DNA of 64,000 nt from Trissonchulus latispiculum (taxonomy: Eukaryota > Nematoda > Enoplea > Enoplida > Ironidae). The DNA is taken from assembly GCA_030248195.1 (NCBI GenBank), contig JASAND010025967.1, positions 1 through 64,000 of the forward strand. Reading direction: 5' to 3'. The notes under the pieces were generated by a model. The model did no database searches. It saw only the letters and a list, made by a program, of their open reading frames with translations, and had not been told where the DNA came from. A program made the position numbers and the translations under genes. Below, piece after piece: positions 24,515 to 36,515 of the stretch; position 1 is the stretch's first letter; every line of letters starts with the position of its first letter.

Positions 24515-24590
24515 GGTGGCCTGATGGTGTAGTGGCCAGCACATCTGCCTGGAGGGCAGAAGGTCCGTGATTCGAACTCCGGGCAAGCCA
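24515..24590 (+). repeat. tRNA-derived SINE head or tRNA pseudogene in the channel intron
   Basis: It has a polymerase III A box (TGGTGTAGTGG at 24525-24535) and a B box (GATTCGAACTCC at 24569-24580) at tRNA spacing. An anticodon stem (TCTGC/GCAGA) with a 7-nt loop lies between them. The T stem and acceptor stem do not pair well, so it is not a normal tRNA. It sits in the sense strand of the intron. No clear tail or target duplication is visible. Confidence 0.65.
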
Positions 24591-24722
24591 ATTCTTTACT
24601 TTCAAACCTGCGTAAAAACTGAACTGCCCGATTGTCTCTCTCCTAGATCCTGGTTTCAGAATTCGACAGACCCCATGCTTTTTAATATTGAGTCAGATTT
24701 TTGTTTTGTTTTCATGCTTCAG

Positions 24723-25228
24723 CAATGGACGTCTGGATGCTGGGCTGCATCAGTTTCGTCTTTCTCAGTATGGTGGAGTTGGCTGTGGTCTGCTGGGTCT
24801 CCAATCGTCAGCTGAAGCACAGTCACGCCAAGAGTCACCTCTCCCAGCAGCCCAGCATGACCAGTATGAACTTCTATCGCGCTGATCTGGACTTTGGCCA
24901 GTTGCCTTCCACAGGACCTCTGATCCCGCCCGTCAGTAGTATGGACGGCGCAAGCAACCACACAGGACCCACCGGGGGTGCCGGGGGGTGCAAGACTCAT
25001 TTCCGGATGAAGGTGGAGCGAGCTCGCGCCTCCAAAGATCCCTGTAGATTTTGTCGCTTGTGTGCCCTTTGCTGTGCCTGTAAACTGGTTCGACCCGAAG
25101 GAGTGGATAAGGCATCCACCTTCCTATTTCCGTTGGCCTTTGCCATCTTTAATCTATTCTATTGGTACTATTATCTGCTGAGGGGTACAATATACCCAGC
25201 CACCCTGTCCAGTGCTACAGAGCTTTGA
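24723..25228 (+). CDS. Cys-loop anion channel, M3 to C-terminus exon
   Basis: The exon starts after AG at 24721-24722 and completes the Ala codon of K-A-MDVWM, the universal start of M3 (MDVWMLGCISFVFLSMVE). An intracellular loop of about 100 residues follows. It is Ser/Gly-rich with a basic VERARASK segment and a dense CRFCRLCALCCACK motif. Then come VDKASTFLFPLAFAIFNLFYWYYYL (M4; the first half is very close to the family consensus) and a short tail to the stop at 25226. M3, loop and M4 lengths are normal for this family. A polyadenylation signal AATAAA lies at 25342-25347. The gene looks intact here. Confidence 0.92.
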
Positions 25229-25349
25229 GACTAAACTAATTTCTGCGGCTGCAGTGATCTGTTAAACAGCCCATGCAATAATGTGCTACTCATAATTTAA
25301 TGGGAATGGATTACCAAAGATCGAATGAGGACCAGCTTTTCAATAAAGG

Positions 25350-26315
25350 AAGTCTTAGTCCTAAAAAACTTAGTGCCCATTTTGAGCGTACAATATTGAA
25401 TTTTGCTAGTATGACATTCCAAAATCGATGCTTGCCCAGCCGATACAGCGAAAGATGGCTATTGTTTCTTACTACTAAAGATTGTGTTGGTGCGAGTTGT
25501 CAGCGTATGCAATAGTTAATTGACACGAATTTTGTGCTTGCTTAATAGTAAAATGTATATGCACGTCCTTTAACCTAGTGAGAAAAGACCACAACATTTC
25601 AGTCATGCATGCTGCCATATAAATCGAATGTGAATTAGACCAATGCAACATTACTAAAATGAAGTAAATTTAGGCGAAGTGTGGAAAAAGGCAGCTTCAA
25701 TTTATGTGCTATGTAAACATCAACAAAACATTGAGATTGCATATCTAAGTAACCTGTAAGTAACAATGAAAATATCGATTTCACGACTTTACTCCTAGGC
25801 TGACAAGATTGCAAGACTGCTGTTTTTAATATTTGATGACTTCATATGAATGAATCCAACCAAACAGGATCTAATGAACTCAAACAGATGATTAGGCTCA
25901 TTAACATACATTAGGCTCCTTAACCATACTCAGGTCATTAACCGACTGGCAAGCTAACGATGTTTGTAGTTCGTCTAATAAAGTCGAAAAATTGTTTTGT
26001 TTGCGTACAGTTTGCTGAAGATCAGGCGACACATACTAAAGATGAAACTGTTAGAAATAGCTAAAATGAAGTTATATTTGGGATTGGTTACCAAATAATT
26101 TGCGGTAGTAGCTGAACCATTGCATAATGAACGAAACGAAACGAAATGTGTTAACTAGACCGTATTGTGGCCGTGGATGTTCAAAAAAGTGACCAATTGG
26201 TGGATGATTTATGTCTATAGCATCGAAGAATTACAAAGCAACTAAGGTAACCAAGAAAAATGATTAGATGAAAAACTCGACTAGACTCGACTTGCTCAGC
26301 TCATTGCCTTCTTTT
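25350..26315. other. Intergenic stretch, nothing recognised
   Basis: AT-rich sequence downstream of the channel gene. I see no coding frame with a recognisable motif and no clear repeat structure. Confidence 0.5.
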
Positions 26316-26319
26316 GAGT

Positions 26320-26760
26320 AACATATAGACCACTTTTGGCGAAATTTTTCAAAATCCGAAATTTTCCGTGTCGAATATCTCGAAATCCGTAACTTTTCCA
26401 AAATTGTTCGATTTCAGCGCTATCGAATTAGCCAATGATCAACTTCTGAGCGAAGTCGCAGACAAAATATTCTTGGTTCAAATTTTGGGTTTTCGTCAAT
26501 TCCCGGATTTTCCGTTTTTCGCTAGAAGCATTTCCGGGAAATGTCGCAAGAAGGAAGATTTCTCAGCTCGACGAGCTCTTTCATTTGAGTACCATATAGC
26601 CCACTTTTGCTGAAATTTTTCAAAATCCGGAATTTTGTCGAATATCTCGAAATCCGGAAATTTTCCGGAAATTTCGATTTCAATTACCAATGACCAGCTT
26701 TTGAGCGAAATCGGAGACAAAAAATCTTACATTTCCCTTGGTACCCTCTTACAATTTCAA
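26320..26760 (+). repeat. Two tandem diverged copies of a ~270 bp unit
   Basis: The block TTTGAGTA(A/C)CATATAG(A/C)CCACTTTTG..GAAATTTTTCAAAATCCG is at 26314 and again at 26584. In both it is followed by CGAATATCTCGAAATCCG and a CAATGA(T/C)CA(A/G)CTT(C/T)TGAGCGAA block. A weaker third start (GAGTACCATATTGACCA) occurs near 27036. Between about 26760 and 27490 I see only CCGGAA-rich, AT-rich filler. Confidence 0.7.
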
Positions 26761-27496
26761 AAAATTCGGGGATTCGCCATACCCGGAAACCGGGAAATAT
26801 CGAACTCCCCATCAAGGCTACCCCAATCTCACACTGAAAATTTAAGCGGGATCGGTCCAGCCAGTCAAAAATTAGGGTGGGGGACAACACCGGCAAGAAA
26901 TAATACTGGCGAAATTGCGAGAATGGGTTGCCGCTGATATTTCCGTTTACCTAATGCGATGTCTTCCAAAAGAAGCATTTCTGTAACCCAGTATTGCCTG
27001 ATTCGTGTAGTCCACATCGAGAGCTCTCATTAGAGTACCATATTGACCATATTTTGAAATATTTCAATTTTTGGTCAGTTTGGCCGATTTTGACCATTTT
27101 TGACCACTTTAAAGCCCTGTAACTCAATTTTCGTACATTTTGGTGGTTTGGCCCTATTACAACGTTTCATCTACTCACGGGGTGCTTTCGAATGATGCCC
27201 ATCTTTGGCGGTATCCGGTACTTTCAGTTTTGACCTTGTGCAGCATCACCGTATCGAGTACTTCCGCATAGCGCAACGGGGGAGCCTTCCGAGCTTCAGT
27301 CAACACTACACCCCACTCAACCCCCCTCCCCGAAACTTTCAGCACAATCGGTCAACTCTAGCAAAAGTTAGAGGGTGGGAGAGGGGATGGCAACGAGATG
27401 AATAATAAATAATAAATACTGAACGGACATACCCAACTTAAAGGGTTGCCTTTTTTCGAAAAAACGGCAACCCAATTATTTGTTTTTGTTTCTTAA

Positions 27497-27800
27497 GGTG
27501 GCGATTTATTTTGGGCACATATTGTTGGTTGACGGCCAAGTTAAGTGGAATTCGACAAAAGTTTCCAAAATATGTTCATTTTGCGTTCTAACACCCTCAA
27601 CACAATCCGGTTTCAAAATACGATACTTCCGTTTCGGGCTGTTTTGCCGATTTCAGACAGTTAGTCCGCGACTTCATATTCTGACTATACTCATTCGAAA
27701 GCTGTCGTTGAGTTCGAAAGTTCGTTTTTGCTTTTAGCATATCTTTCTAGCTCTTCTCTATCTTGAGATGTAGCTAATTTTCTTATTTCGGCGTCACACA
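27497..27800 (+). mobile_element. P5: truncated copy of the TTAA-flanked GGTGGTGATT family
   Basis: It starts at TTAA (27493-27496) followed by GGTGGCGATTTATTTTGGGC and aligns along about 300 bp with the start of P3 at 51434. Shared blocks include GGGCACATATT.TTGGTTGAC, CATTCTAACAC.CTC and TTCTAGCTCTTCTCTAT. The right end is missing. Confidence 0.75.
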
Positions 27801-27929
27801 CTTGTCATAAACCTACGTTCAACTAGGAATATGGAAGGGATCAGCAATGGTATTGCTTCAAGGCTACCGTGGGCCACGTGCGTTGACACGAAGGCAACAG
27901 AACTTATTCAAGATATGTCCGGTACACAC

Positions 27930-27998
27930 TAGCGCAGAAGCACTAGCACAGACACAAGCACAAGAACAGGTACAAGTACAAGCACAAGCACAAGACGA
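27930..27998 (+). repeat. Short (CACAAG)n-type repeat
   Basis: Degenerate hexamers (CACAAG, TACAAG, CAGACA) give a Gln/Ala-rich translation. It is a simple repeat and gives no evidence of a gene. Confidence 0.7.
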
Positions 27999-28059
27999 AG
28001 ACGTTCACATTGGATTAAGCTGGATTTCTACAGTCGTGCCGTGCCGGTATGGCTGAATG

Positions 28060-29390
28060 CACCAGGAGGATTTCGTTGCACTGCGTTCATAGAACGTTGG
28101 TGATTTGAGAGGAATTCGACTACTGCAATTAAAATCTGCATGACGTAAAATGCTTTGGCGACATAACCTTGTAGACAAAATAAATAGAATCGGAGGGCTG
28201 AAATTATTTGTTGAACAAAATATGTCTAGGGAAGATCGGAGATTAAAAAACTCAGACGAGTATGTGAATGGGTGGTAGCAACTGCACCTGTTTCCTGCCT
28301 CAAATCCAAAGACACTCGGTTTGATTAAAGTCTGGTGACGATCAATGTCTGTATGGCTATTGAAATATTACATTCTAAATAGACAGCCTTCGCATGGAAA
28401 ACTGTTTTGAATTTTCGCTTTGAAATTTGTTATACGTAAAATATTGTTTCTCTAAAGATTTCATTGGATTCTTTGAAACTGTGGTAGCAACATTGCCTTT
28501 CCTTTTTTCAACTCTTTCTGAAGACTAGTACCGAGTTGGTACTACCGATACCAATGCGATTGTGCAAATCATAATGCTCCCAGCGAAGCATTTCAGACGC
28601 ATGAGATAGCAAAATTCTCCATAGTTTGGTAAAAAACCGGTAAAGGTTTTCCCTGGAGACGTTTGCTATCCTAACTCAGGGTATGGAGTGTCGCTAGCAA
28701 TACCGATTTCATGTCCTTGAGCTAGGAGTGCACCTAGAAAGATTGCTGCAAGGAGGTGGACGTGGGTTCCAATTTCTGACAGGAGGTACCCCCATAAAGT
28801 CTACTGTCTACCTACCACTGTCATACTACCTTTGTATCAACTAATGATAATGCATAGCTAGGCTGGCTAGAGCCCACGATAGCCAGATATGTGCTTGATC
28901 GATGGGGTTTGTGACAGTTTTGTGGGGTGACGGTGGAGGGTTCATAGTTGGGATCTCCATAGTTGGACGGACCTACTTTGTTTGTGAGTAGCATCTGTGT
29001 GCTTGGCCTTGAAGAAATGTAAAAAGCAAGTATGGTCTGTCAGAGAGTGCCTCCATTCGTATTAATAATCATTGCTAGTAAATAGAATACTGTCTGTTAT
29101 GCAGTCTAAGAGCCCATGGAGTGTAGAAGTCCAAATACGAGACCTGTCAGCAATTTTGATGAAGTATATACCTCTTCCAAGCTAGGTTTACCAAGGTTTA
29201 TAAACCCCTTTTCATTTAGAGTCGTCGTTTGAGAACGTCTGCAAATAACGTGAAAATTTGAAAACTGTTGTTGGCTTTGCTGGACTATGCTTGGGTTTCG
29301 AGATAGATTATAGACTATCCATAGATTATATTATGATTTTTAAACTCTGACGAAGTGCCTCTGGGTGCTCTAGCCGTGGCCTCAAAATGC
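28060..29390. other. Intergenic stretch, nothing recognised
   Basis: No convincing coding frame, TIR pair or tandem repeat. Sequence composition is closer to unique DNA than the flanks. Confidence 0.5.
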
Positions 29391-29396
29391 TGTCAC

Positions 29397-31413
29397 AGCG
29401 GGGTGGCGATGTTATTAAGCATCTCAACCCGGTTGAGATTTGGGTTAAAAACTTGGAACCAGTTTTATGATGAACAAACACAGGTTGAAATAACAGGGTG
29501 GGGTTGAAATTCAAGTTGAGTATCAGCCCATTGTTATCATTAATCTTTGCTTCAAATTTCGGGTTGTTTTTCGGGCTGAAATATCTCAACCTCAACCCTC
29601 CTCAGTGAGTAGGGTTGAGATGTCAAGCCGGATTGAAATAACAACGAACAGCGATCGCGTTTGTTTTATCAATTTTGTGTTATCAATTACAAGCAATTTA
29701 CATTTAATTATAGTGGACACCGCGATATTTTATGAAAATTCGTACAAAGTACCTAAGGAAATCTTTTCATTGCTTTTTCGTCACAGTCATTAATATTTCT
29801 TACTTCATTATTGCCACTGATGTTAAGTTGGCTTGGTGTGAATAAGTGTTGAACAGCAGGTGCAGTCTGAAGGAACAAGGCATTGCAAGCCTGCGTCTGC
29901 GCCTTCTTCAAATTATGCGTCTGTCAAACTAAACTGAGGTACTCCATGTTGATCGAATATATAGAAACGCGTTTTTTCAGTAAGTAACCTGTGCATAGAT
30001 CTGCACAGAAAGGTTACGGAAGATTACTTTCTGCGCAGATTTCTGTATAGATTGTAAACTGAGTATAAATTTCTGTACAGATTTAATAGTTTTTCCTCAA
30101 AAGCTGCACAGAAATGCTTCACTGTTAGCTAGAATTTATCTATTTCTATATCTATTTATTTATCTATTCTATTTAGGCTCTATCTAAATTTTGTTCGTGA
30201 CCGCATAAATTTCTAATCTTTCATTTAATAAGCTTACCTGATTTCTTTGTAGATTCTGTACAGATGCTAATGTTTAGAAATGTACATATTCAGTGTTTAT
30301 GTGTTGAATTTGGTCTTTGATTTCAAATGTCAGCGCAACCTCTTTATAATTTTCAATTCTTTTATTGTTTCATGCAGTCTGTAAAGAAATGACATTGGAA
30401 ACAGCTGGATATAGTTTCAATTAACAATACAGTAGGTCAGCTATTCTCAAGTGTACACGTGAATATGAGTGTGAGTGTGAGTGTTTGACTTTGACACTTG
30501 ACCTAATGACAGGCATGACAATTACCTGTACTGTAATGTATTAAATTAGATTATATACTATATTATAATGCATCGTCTTATTAAGGGAGTTTTAACAGAC
30601 TCAATGTGTTCCCTTGAAATTCATTAGTTGTTAAACTTGTTAAGGAAATATAAGTGGCCGTGAAATTAATTTATGTTTACTATTATACAAGTTTTTACAA
30701 TTTCTGTCTATTGCACGACTAAATTAAACCGCCATACAGATACATACTTTAATAATTTACTTTAGCTTAAGATTTGTGGATACCAAAATAATATGCACTT
30801 TCACTGAAACTTAGCTTTCAACGCCGTTAACTGAAAACAATATATCATAAACGCTTGCTGAAATGCGAAGTTTGTAGTTGGGGTGAACATTCTATGCAAA
30901 CTCTGTGCAGAAGCAGAGCTAAAACATCCAAACATGAAGAATATGACATTTATTATTCGTTAAAAATCTATATAGATTCCACACAGCTTTTTTCAATTTT
31001 CTGGATTTCCAGGCAGATTCTGTACAATTACCCTTTAAAAAGAAAGCAATTCAACACAAATTTATGTCCACTTCTGTACAGAAACTTATCTAAAATTAAC
31101 AAATCTGCACAGATATAACAGTTTTTAAAAATTTTCTTTGCAGATTTATTGCATTCTGTATAGAAAAAAATGAATTCTATATATTCGATCAACATGGTGT
31201 ACCTTAGTTAGTTTGACAGACGCATTAAGCTACATTAGGAAACCAAGGTTGAAAAAAGTCGAAAACTGTGTTGACCATCGGCGTTGAAACAGATCAACCC
31301 GAGTTAAGCTAACCCAACCCCAAAAAAGTTTGTAACAGGATTGACTATAAGGGTTTAGCCAACCCTAAGATTTTAGAACTAAACTCAACCCCATTTTGAG
31401 AACACGGGCCCCT
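29397..31413. mobile_element. hAT-like AACCCGGGTTGA element, copy A (split by H2)
   Basis: The left end resembles GGGG..(A/G)TGTTATTAAGCATCTCAACCC. The right end, read in reverse, is GAGGGGCCCGTGTTCTCAA..., an imperfect inverted match. Both ends are packed with AACCCGGGTTGA-type motifs, with an AT-rich middle. Subtracting the inserted H2 (29916-31224) leaves about 0.7 kb. CAGGGG-type ends recall hAT MITEs. No 8-bp target duplication is evident. Confidence 0.6.
29916..31224. mobile_element. H2: TIR transposon with TTA target duplication
   Basis: It begins TGCGTCTGTCAAACTAAACT and ends with its near reverse complement. The TIRs are about 50 bp, through ATGTTGATCGAATATATAGAA. It is flanked by TTA at 29913-29915 and 31225-31227. 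It shares the terminal decamer TGCGTCTGTC with H1, but otherwise the interiors differ. The interior has about eight palindromic TCTG(Y)ACAGA-like motifs. There is no transposase frame, so it is a non-autonomous member of the TWA-targeting family. Confidence 0.9.
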
Positions 31414-31415
31414 CG

Positions 31416-32195
31416 GGGACCAATGTTATCAAGCATCTCAACCGGGGTTGAAACCTCAACCCGGGTTGAGATTGGGGGTGGAAACATCGTTCTACTGTTA
31501 TCAAAATAGTGTTGAATAAACCCGGTTTGAAATAGCAGGAAGGTTGGGGTTGAAATCGGGGTTGAGTTCTAACCCAATGTTATCATTATTGGGTTGAAAA
31601 ATTTGGTCGACTTTCGGGTTGAGATTGCTGAGCTACCCTGCAATGAGCCCTGCTCTGTGAGGAGGGTTGAAATTTCAACCCGGGTTGAAATAACAGAGAA
31701 TGATGTTTTCCTTCAAAGTAGCTTTGCAATAAAAAGTTTTATAGTTTTAAAAAAAATATTTATTGTATTGATATTTTAATTTATGTAACTTTAACCTCAT
31801 GCCACCATTGGTGATATGCGAAGACATAGTTGAAAACAAGGTGATATTTATTTCAGCACGTTTGTTCATTGCGTTCCTTTCTATCGTAGTCACTGTTTTG
31901 CTTCGTATTTTGCTATTGATCATAAGCTAGCGCAGATGTGATTTTGTAGATTGACGACTTTCTTAGCTGACAAGATTAAGGAATTCAATGGCCTGCATCA
32001 TTAGACTAGGGTGCTTGTAAAAGCGGGGTTGAAATTAAGGTTGAAACCTGGGTTTATTCGGGGTTGAAACAGTTCAACACGGGTTAGGCTAACCCATCCC
32101 TAAGAATGTTTGATAACACTGGGTTGAGGATCCGGGGTTTAGCCAACCCCATAATTTTAGGGTTGAACCGGGTTTAAGTCAACTCGGTTTTCTTA
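31416..32195. mobile_element. hAT-like AACCCGGGTTGA element, copy B
   Basis: It follows copy A almost directly (GGGGACCAATGTTATCAAGCA at about 31417). It carries the same CAACCCGGGTTGA-rich left block, an AT-rich middle of different sequence, and the same GGTTAGGCTAACCC-type right block near 32080. The right terminus is unclear. Confidence 0.65.
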
Positions 32196-32292
32196 AAATT
32201 GGACACAGAAGACATCACCGTTATGACCATGACATGACATGTCCATGACATAATGTCTGCATGAAAACCTGCTAAGTCCTTTATGAAATTAA

Positions 32293-33508
32293 GGGGGGGG
32301 TCACTTTGGTCAAAAATCGATAGTCACGGATTTCGCTCATTTTCACACATAATATGCCCCCATATGTTCTCAAAAATAAGTTAGAATATTAGCGTTCGAA
32401 ATCAAACTGTGACAGAGTTATTCAGGTTCAAAGCCGGAAAACTTGAAAATTCCGGTGATGAGCCCTGCGACGTCAGGTGGGGACCAAACGCGACCGAAAA
32501 CAGGGTTGACCGATACACCAAATTAAAGCATTTACTAAGGTAATATTTAAGTGCTGACGTGGCTCAAGGCCAGCTATCCAGGCGTTCATAATGCATGCTT
32601 GATTGATGCACTGACCTAACCTTGCAGGACTGCCCAGTATAACTTTAACTCGTTGTATCTTGCACAGACAACATTTTAGACCCATGGTTCTATGAGAAAA
32701 GTTGCTCCTCGTTCCATTAGCTATCGATTGATACCCAATTTGTCTATATTTGAAAAAAATTTAAAATTGACATTTTTCACCTATAAAGATCAAAGGTGCC
32801 GCCACAGCAGTCATGTTCTATATTGACGCATTTGTTTGGCCACATTATGTGACAGACATGGATATATTAATTAATCTGCCAAGTTTGGTAATTTTTACTA
32901 CGTAATGAGTGAAAAATTATCAACAGAATGTGAAAATTATGAAAAATGGCCATTTTTAGCAAAATTGGCTGTTTTTGTGGCAAGTTTTTTGAGCTTACTG
33001 TAAATGATAGAAACATGGGAGTACTTTCATAAAACGTGGTTTTATGCGTAGTGTGCAGCTATCTATTGGCCATTTCTGTAGCTTTTGCCAATCGTTCATG
33101 ACAAGCAAAAGAGTACCGGTGGTCCTGTTTTTCATGGTCCAAAAATGGCCGATTTTCCAAAATTCTGACTTTAAAAATTCGCCAAAAATCCAATACTCAA
33201 CAGAATCGCTTCAGAGGAGATAGCTGCACTCTACAATATGTCCTTAATGGTTCTAAAAAGGTTTCAGAGTTCTGACTCTTATACAGCAAAAAATTTTTCT
33301 GCCACAAACTTTTTAACCTAACTTTTTCATTTTCCTATGTTTAACACATGTCGAGGTCACCTTTGAGGGCCTGTACAGAACGATAGAAGCAATATTTCGC
33401 AAAACGCTCTTGTCTTGTTTCGCGGACCCATGGGGACTACCAAATATGTGAAAATGAGCAAAATCGGAGATGGTCGAAAAATCGGCTAAAAAGTGACCCC
33501 CCCCCCCC
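32293..33508. mobile_element. P1: TTAA-flanked element with GGGGGGGGTCAC ends
   Basis: It is flanked by TTAA at 32289-32292 and 33509-33512. The ends are inverted: GGGGGGGGTCACTTTGGTC on the left against ...AAAGTGACCCCCCC on the right. The match continues inside as TTTCGCTCATTTTCACA against TGTGAAAATGAGCAAAAT. The 1.2 kb interior has no credible coding frame. TTAA duplication is the hallmark of piggyBac-type insertion. Confidence 0.8.
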
Positions 33509-33512
33509 TTAA

Positions 33513-34521
33513 GGTGCTGGTTTCCTTTTGTGCAGTGCTTTTTTAGTAATTTTTTGAACCGCTATAGCTTTCGCAATTTCGGGAATTGGAAAGAGCTTTA
33601 TACATCGTTTTAAAGCTTATTCTCTGTACATTCACATGAGCTTACGAAACTGGCAAAAGTAGCAGAAAAATTCCAGTAATTTTTTGACATACTGACATCT
33701 AACATGAAGAATGTAGGCCAAAAATCTTTGAACATCGATTTCTCAGAACTGAAGTATCGGCCAAAAGTTCTTTATGTGTCACGATATGAAGGACATATGG
33801 GGCGAGGGACGTTTTTTTGGATTTGGCTCAACAAGTCTCAATACTCCAGAAAATCCGGCAAATGTGCGATGACACGAAATTTCGCAACTTCGCATTGAGT
33901 TTTCTTGCTACTCGATACGTTTTAGCCCAAACCAAGAAAAACGTCCCTCCGCAGAAGTGCGAATTTCAGATTCTGCCAAAAATTTCCGGAATCCGTCGAG
34001 TAGTTTTTGAGAAATCGATGTTCGAAACAAAATAATCGCAGTTTTGCCAAAATGGCTTTTCGGCCAAATCTCCAGCTGAAAGCAATAAATTCCGGCTACT
34101 AGGCATTCATAAAATGTGCATTTCGACGCTGTATCGATTGAGTATAAATAAGCCAACTTTGTCCATAACATGCGGCAGTAATTTTGAAAAAATTGATTTC
34201 CTCAAAAATGGCCATTTTTTGACCCTAAAAACCGTTTTTTGCTTATACCAACTTAACCACTGGAGACAGCTCAAAAGTTGTAAGAGCAAAAATGTTCGTT
34301 TTCGTGTCCTCTTTCCAGCCATAGCAACCAATCCCGTGTTTTGTCTACCTACTGGGAGCCTAAGGCGAAAAACCAAAACTTTCTCATCTTTTGGCCGAAA
34401 AAGACGGGACTGGTCCCAGAATGTTAAAGAGCACGGAAATAGGTTATTTCGTAAGTTTTAGCCATTTACGTAAAGGATTAAAGCCGTATGAGTCAAAAAT
34501 ACCCGAAAGGAAACCAGTACC
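33513..34521. mobile_element. P2: TTAA-flanked element sharing its left TTAA with P1
   Basis: The left end GGTGCTGGTTTCCTTTTGTG follows TTAA at 33509. The right end, reversed, is GGTACTGGTTTCCTTTCGGG, before TTAA at 34522-34525. An internal inverted repeat (GAACATCGATTTCTCA near 33730 against TGAGAAATCGATGTTC near 34007, plus GGGACGTTTTT blocks) makes it foldback-like. The ends resemble the GGTGGTGATTCC ends of P3-P6, so it is probably a divergent member of the same group. The open frames at 34114-34461 and on the opposite strand show no protein motif. Confidence 0.8.
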
Positions 34522-34525
34522 TTAA

Positions 34526-36297
34526 GTTATTGTCCTAGCATAGATGGTAATTTGGCATATTGATGAGTGATTAGTTTCTTTTTCGTCTGGCAATTGAAAG
34601 TCTCATCATTGAAATTCTAACGACCAGTTTTTTAATTGTCTGAAACTGAATATAGTCAGACTATTTTGTCTATACTTTGATTTAATGGATGGGGAAAATA
34701 AGCAGTCTGGAATCTGCTTATTCTTGCGAGCGGAGCTGACGAATGAGGTTTTTTCGCGAGACCATCCCATCCCATCCCACTTGAAAATCTTTCTTTTCAC
34801 CCCTTCCCATTTACTTACAGAAAATCAAAAACAAGATTACCCCTAAAAGGATAAATATTCCGCCGTTGAGCCATACAGATATATCAGTAATTACTAAAAA
34901 CACCTGGATTCAGCTTTATGAAGATTTAGTTTCGTCGTAGACGGCAGCTTGCGCGAAAAATGATAGTGTCATGAAATCAATGCGGCTTAATGTTTTTGAG
35001 GTGGCAAAATGGCAAGATGCATAGTAGAAGACATCATTTTCTGCTTCTAGTAAAAAGTCAGCTACAGTCATCAGGAGATCATGCAATTGTGTATTATACA
35101 AAAACTCAACAGGCTTTTTGTGATACCGTGAACATTGAGCTGTGAATCGATCTTTGGTTATTGCGGCTGCAGACTACTGTCTTAACCACTGTGCTTCTCA
35201 TTCTTTCTTTCAACTCTTTCTCATTCAGTACTCAGCACATTAATGTTCGGTGTCTTGGCTAAAATAAAGGAAGCGGACTCATTCAAATTAACTGAAGGCA
35301 AAGCTTGAGTTTCAAGCGCAGACACAGTAGTTTGGCTTTTACCAATGCGCTGCTACTAAACTTAACCGGATTCAATGTTTGTTACTGTTTAATGCATGCC
35401 TGGACTCCTCTAATCTATAATGTCTGCGGAGTATTCAGAAACAAATAGCGCCAGGACGTATTACTAAAATTTGGAAGATTTATGTGATAAAATTCGATAA
35501 AACTTCAGAAACCAATTAGGTCGGATTCTTCTGAAAGCGTACAGAGGTTGTTTGACCGATTGCTATGTAGGAATAATAATCCCAAGTTTTCCCACATAGG
35601 CTGAAACTTGAATACACATGCAGATGAGTATTCCTAGGTCCATATATAATTGTTTCAGTTAATATGAATGTTTCTACGTATATAATAGGTTAATATATAC
35701 AGCAATGCCGTTATTTTAGGAGAAAAATTTTCTTTTCCTTTTTCTTGCGAAAGAAGAAATTTGGACACAATTTTCTTTTTCTCTATTTAGTGGGGTCTTT
35801 CTATCGCCGGCTACCAAATTTTCTATATCGCCGGCTACCAAATTTTATAGTAACGATGTCACTCATTTGCGGGTACCTTGGCCAATTATCTTAACACTGT
35901 TAATTGACTTCAGACTCCACTTATTTGGTGTTCTATTTGTGCTCTAGTAAGCACAGCGCAAACAATTTGGCGTAGTTGTTTCGCACCTGGACTGATCACC
36001 TGGCTTGGCCCAGGATCACGTGAGCTTGGTCAGGGTCACGTGACTGGTAAAAATTTTATTTCAAGGCCCAGGAAGCCTAAAAACATGCCTATGTAGGTTT
36101 ATCGTCATTTTTACTTGGGTCACTAGGTTTTGGGTAACAAATTTTTAGGCCTCTCGGGGTCACTGAGGGTCTGAGTCAACCTTTCTTTGGGTCACTTTGG
36201 CTAGTATGTTTATTGACTAACTTATCGTCTCGGTCACTCACTCTACCACAATGGTCAGAACAATCGCACAAACAAATATAACCCAAAGAACCGCAAT
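34526..36297. other. Intergenic stretch
   Basis: Mostly unrecognised sequence. There is a small tandem duplication of TATCGCCGGCTACCAAATTT at about 35803-35850, and a TCACGTGA-containing pair of blocks near 36016-36045. No coding evidence. Confidence 0.5.
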
Positions 36298-36515
36298 CAG
36301 GGGCCAGTGTTATCAAGCACCTTAACCCGGGTTGAAACCTCAACCCGGGTTGAGACTGTGGTTGAAAACTTCAAACCAATGTTATCAAAATAGGGTTGAA
36401 TAAACCCGGGCTGAATTAGCGGGTTTGGGTTTGAAAATGAGGTTGAGTTCTAACCCAATGGTATCATGAAGTTTGGGCTGAAAATTTGGGTTGGTTTTCG
36501 GGATGAAATGGTAGG
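36298..36515 (+). mobile_element. hAT-like AACCCGGGTTGA element, copy C (left end only)
   Basis: It starts CAGGGGCCAGTGTTATCAAG and follows copy B for about 210 bp (two CAACCCGGGTTGA motifs, then GTTATCAAAATAGGGTTGAATAAACCCGG). It then stops without the right-hand block, so it is truncated. Confidence 0.7.
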
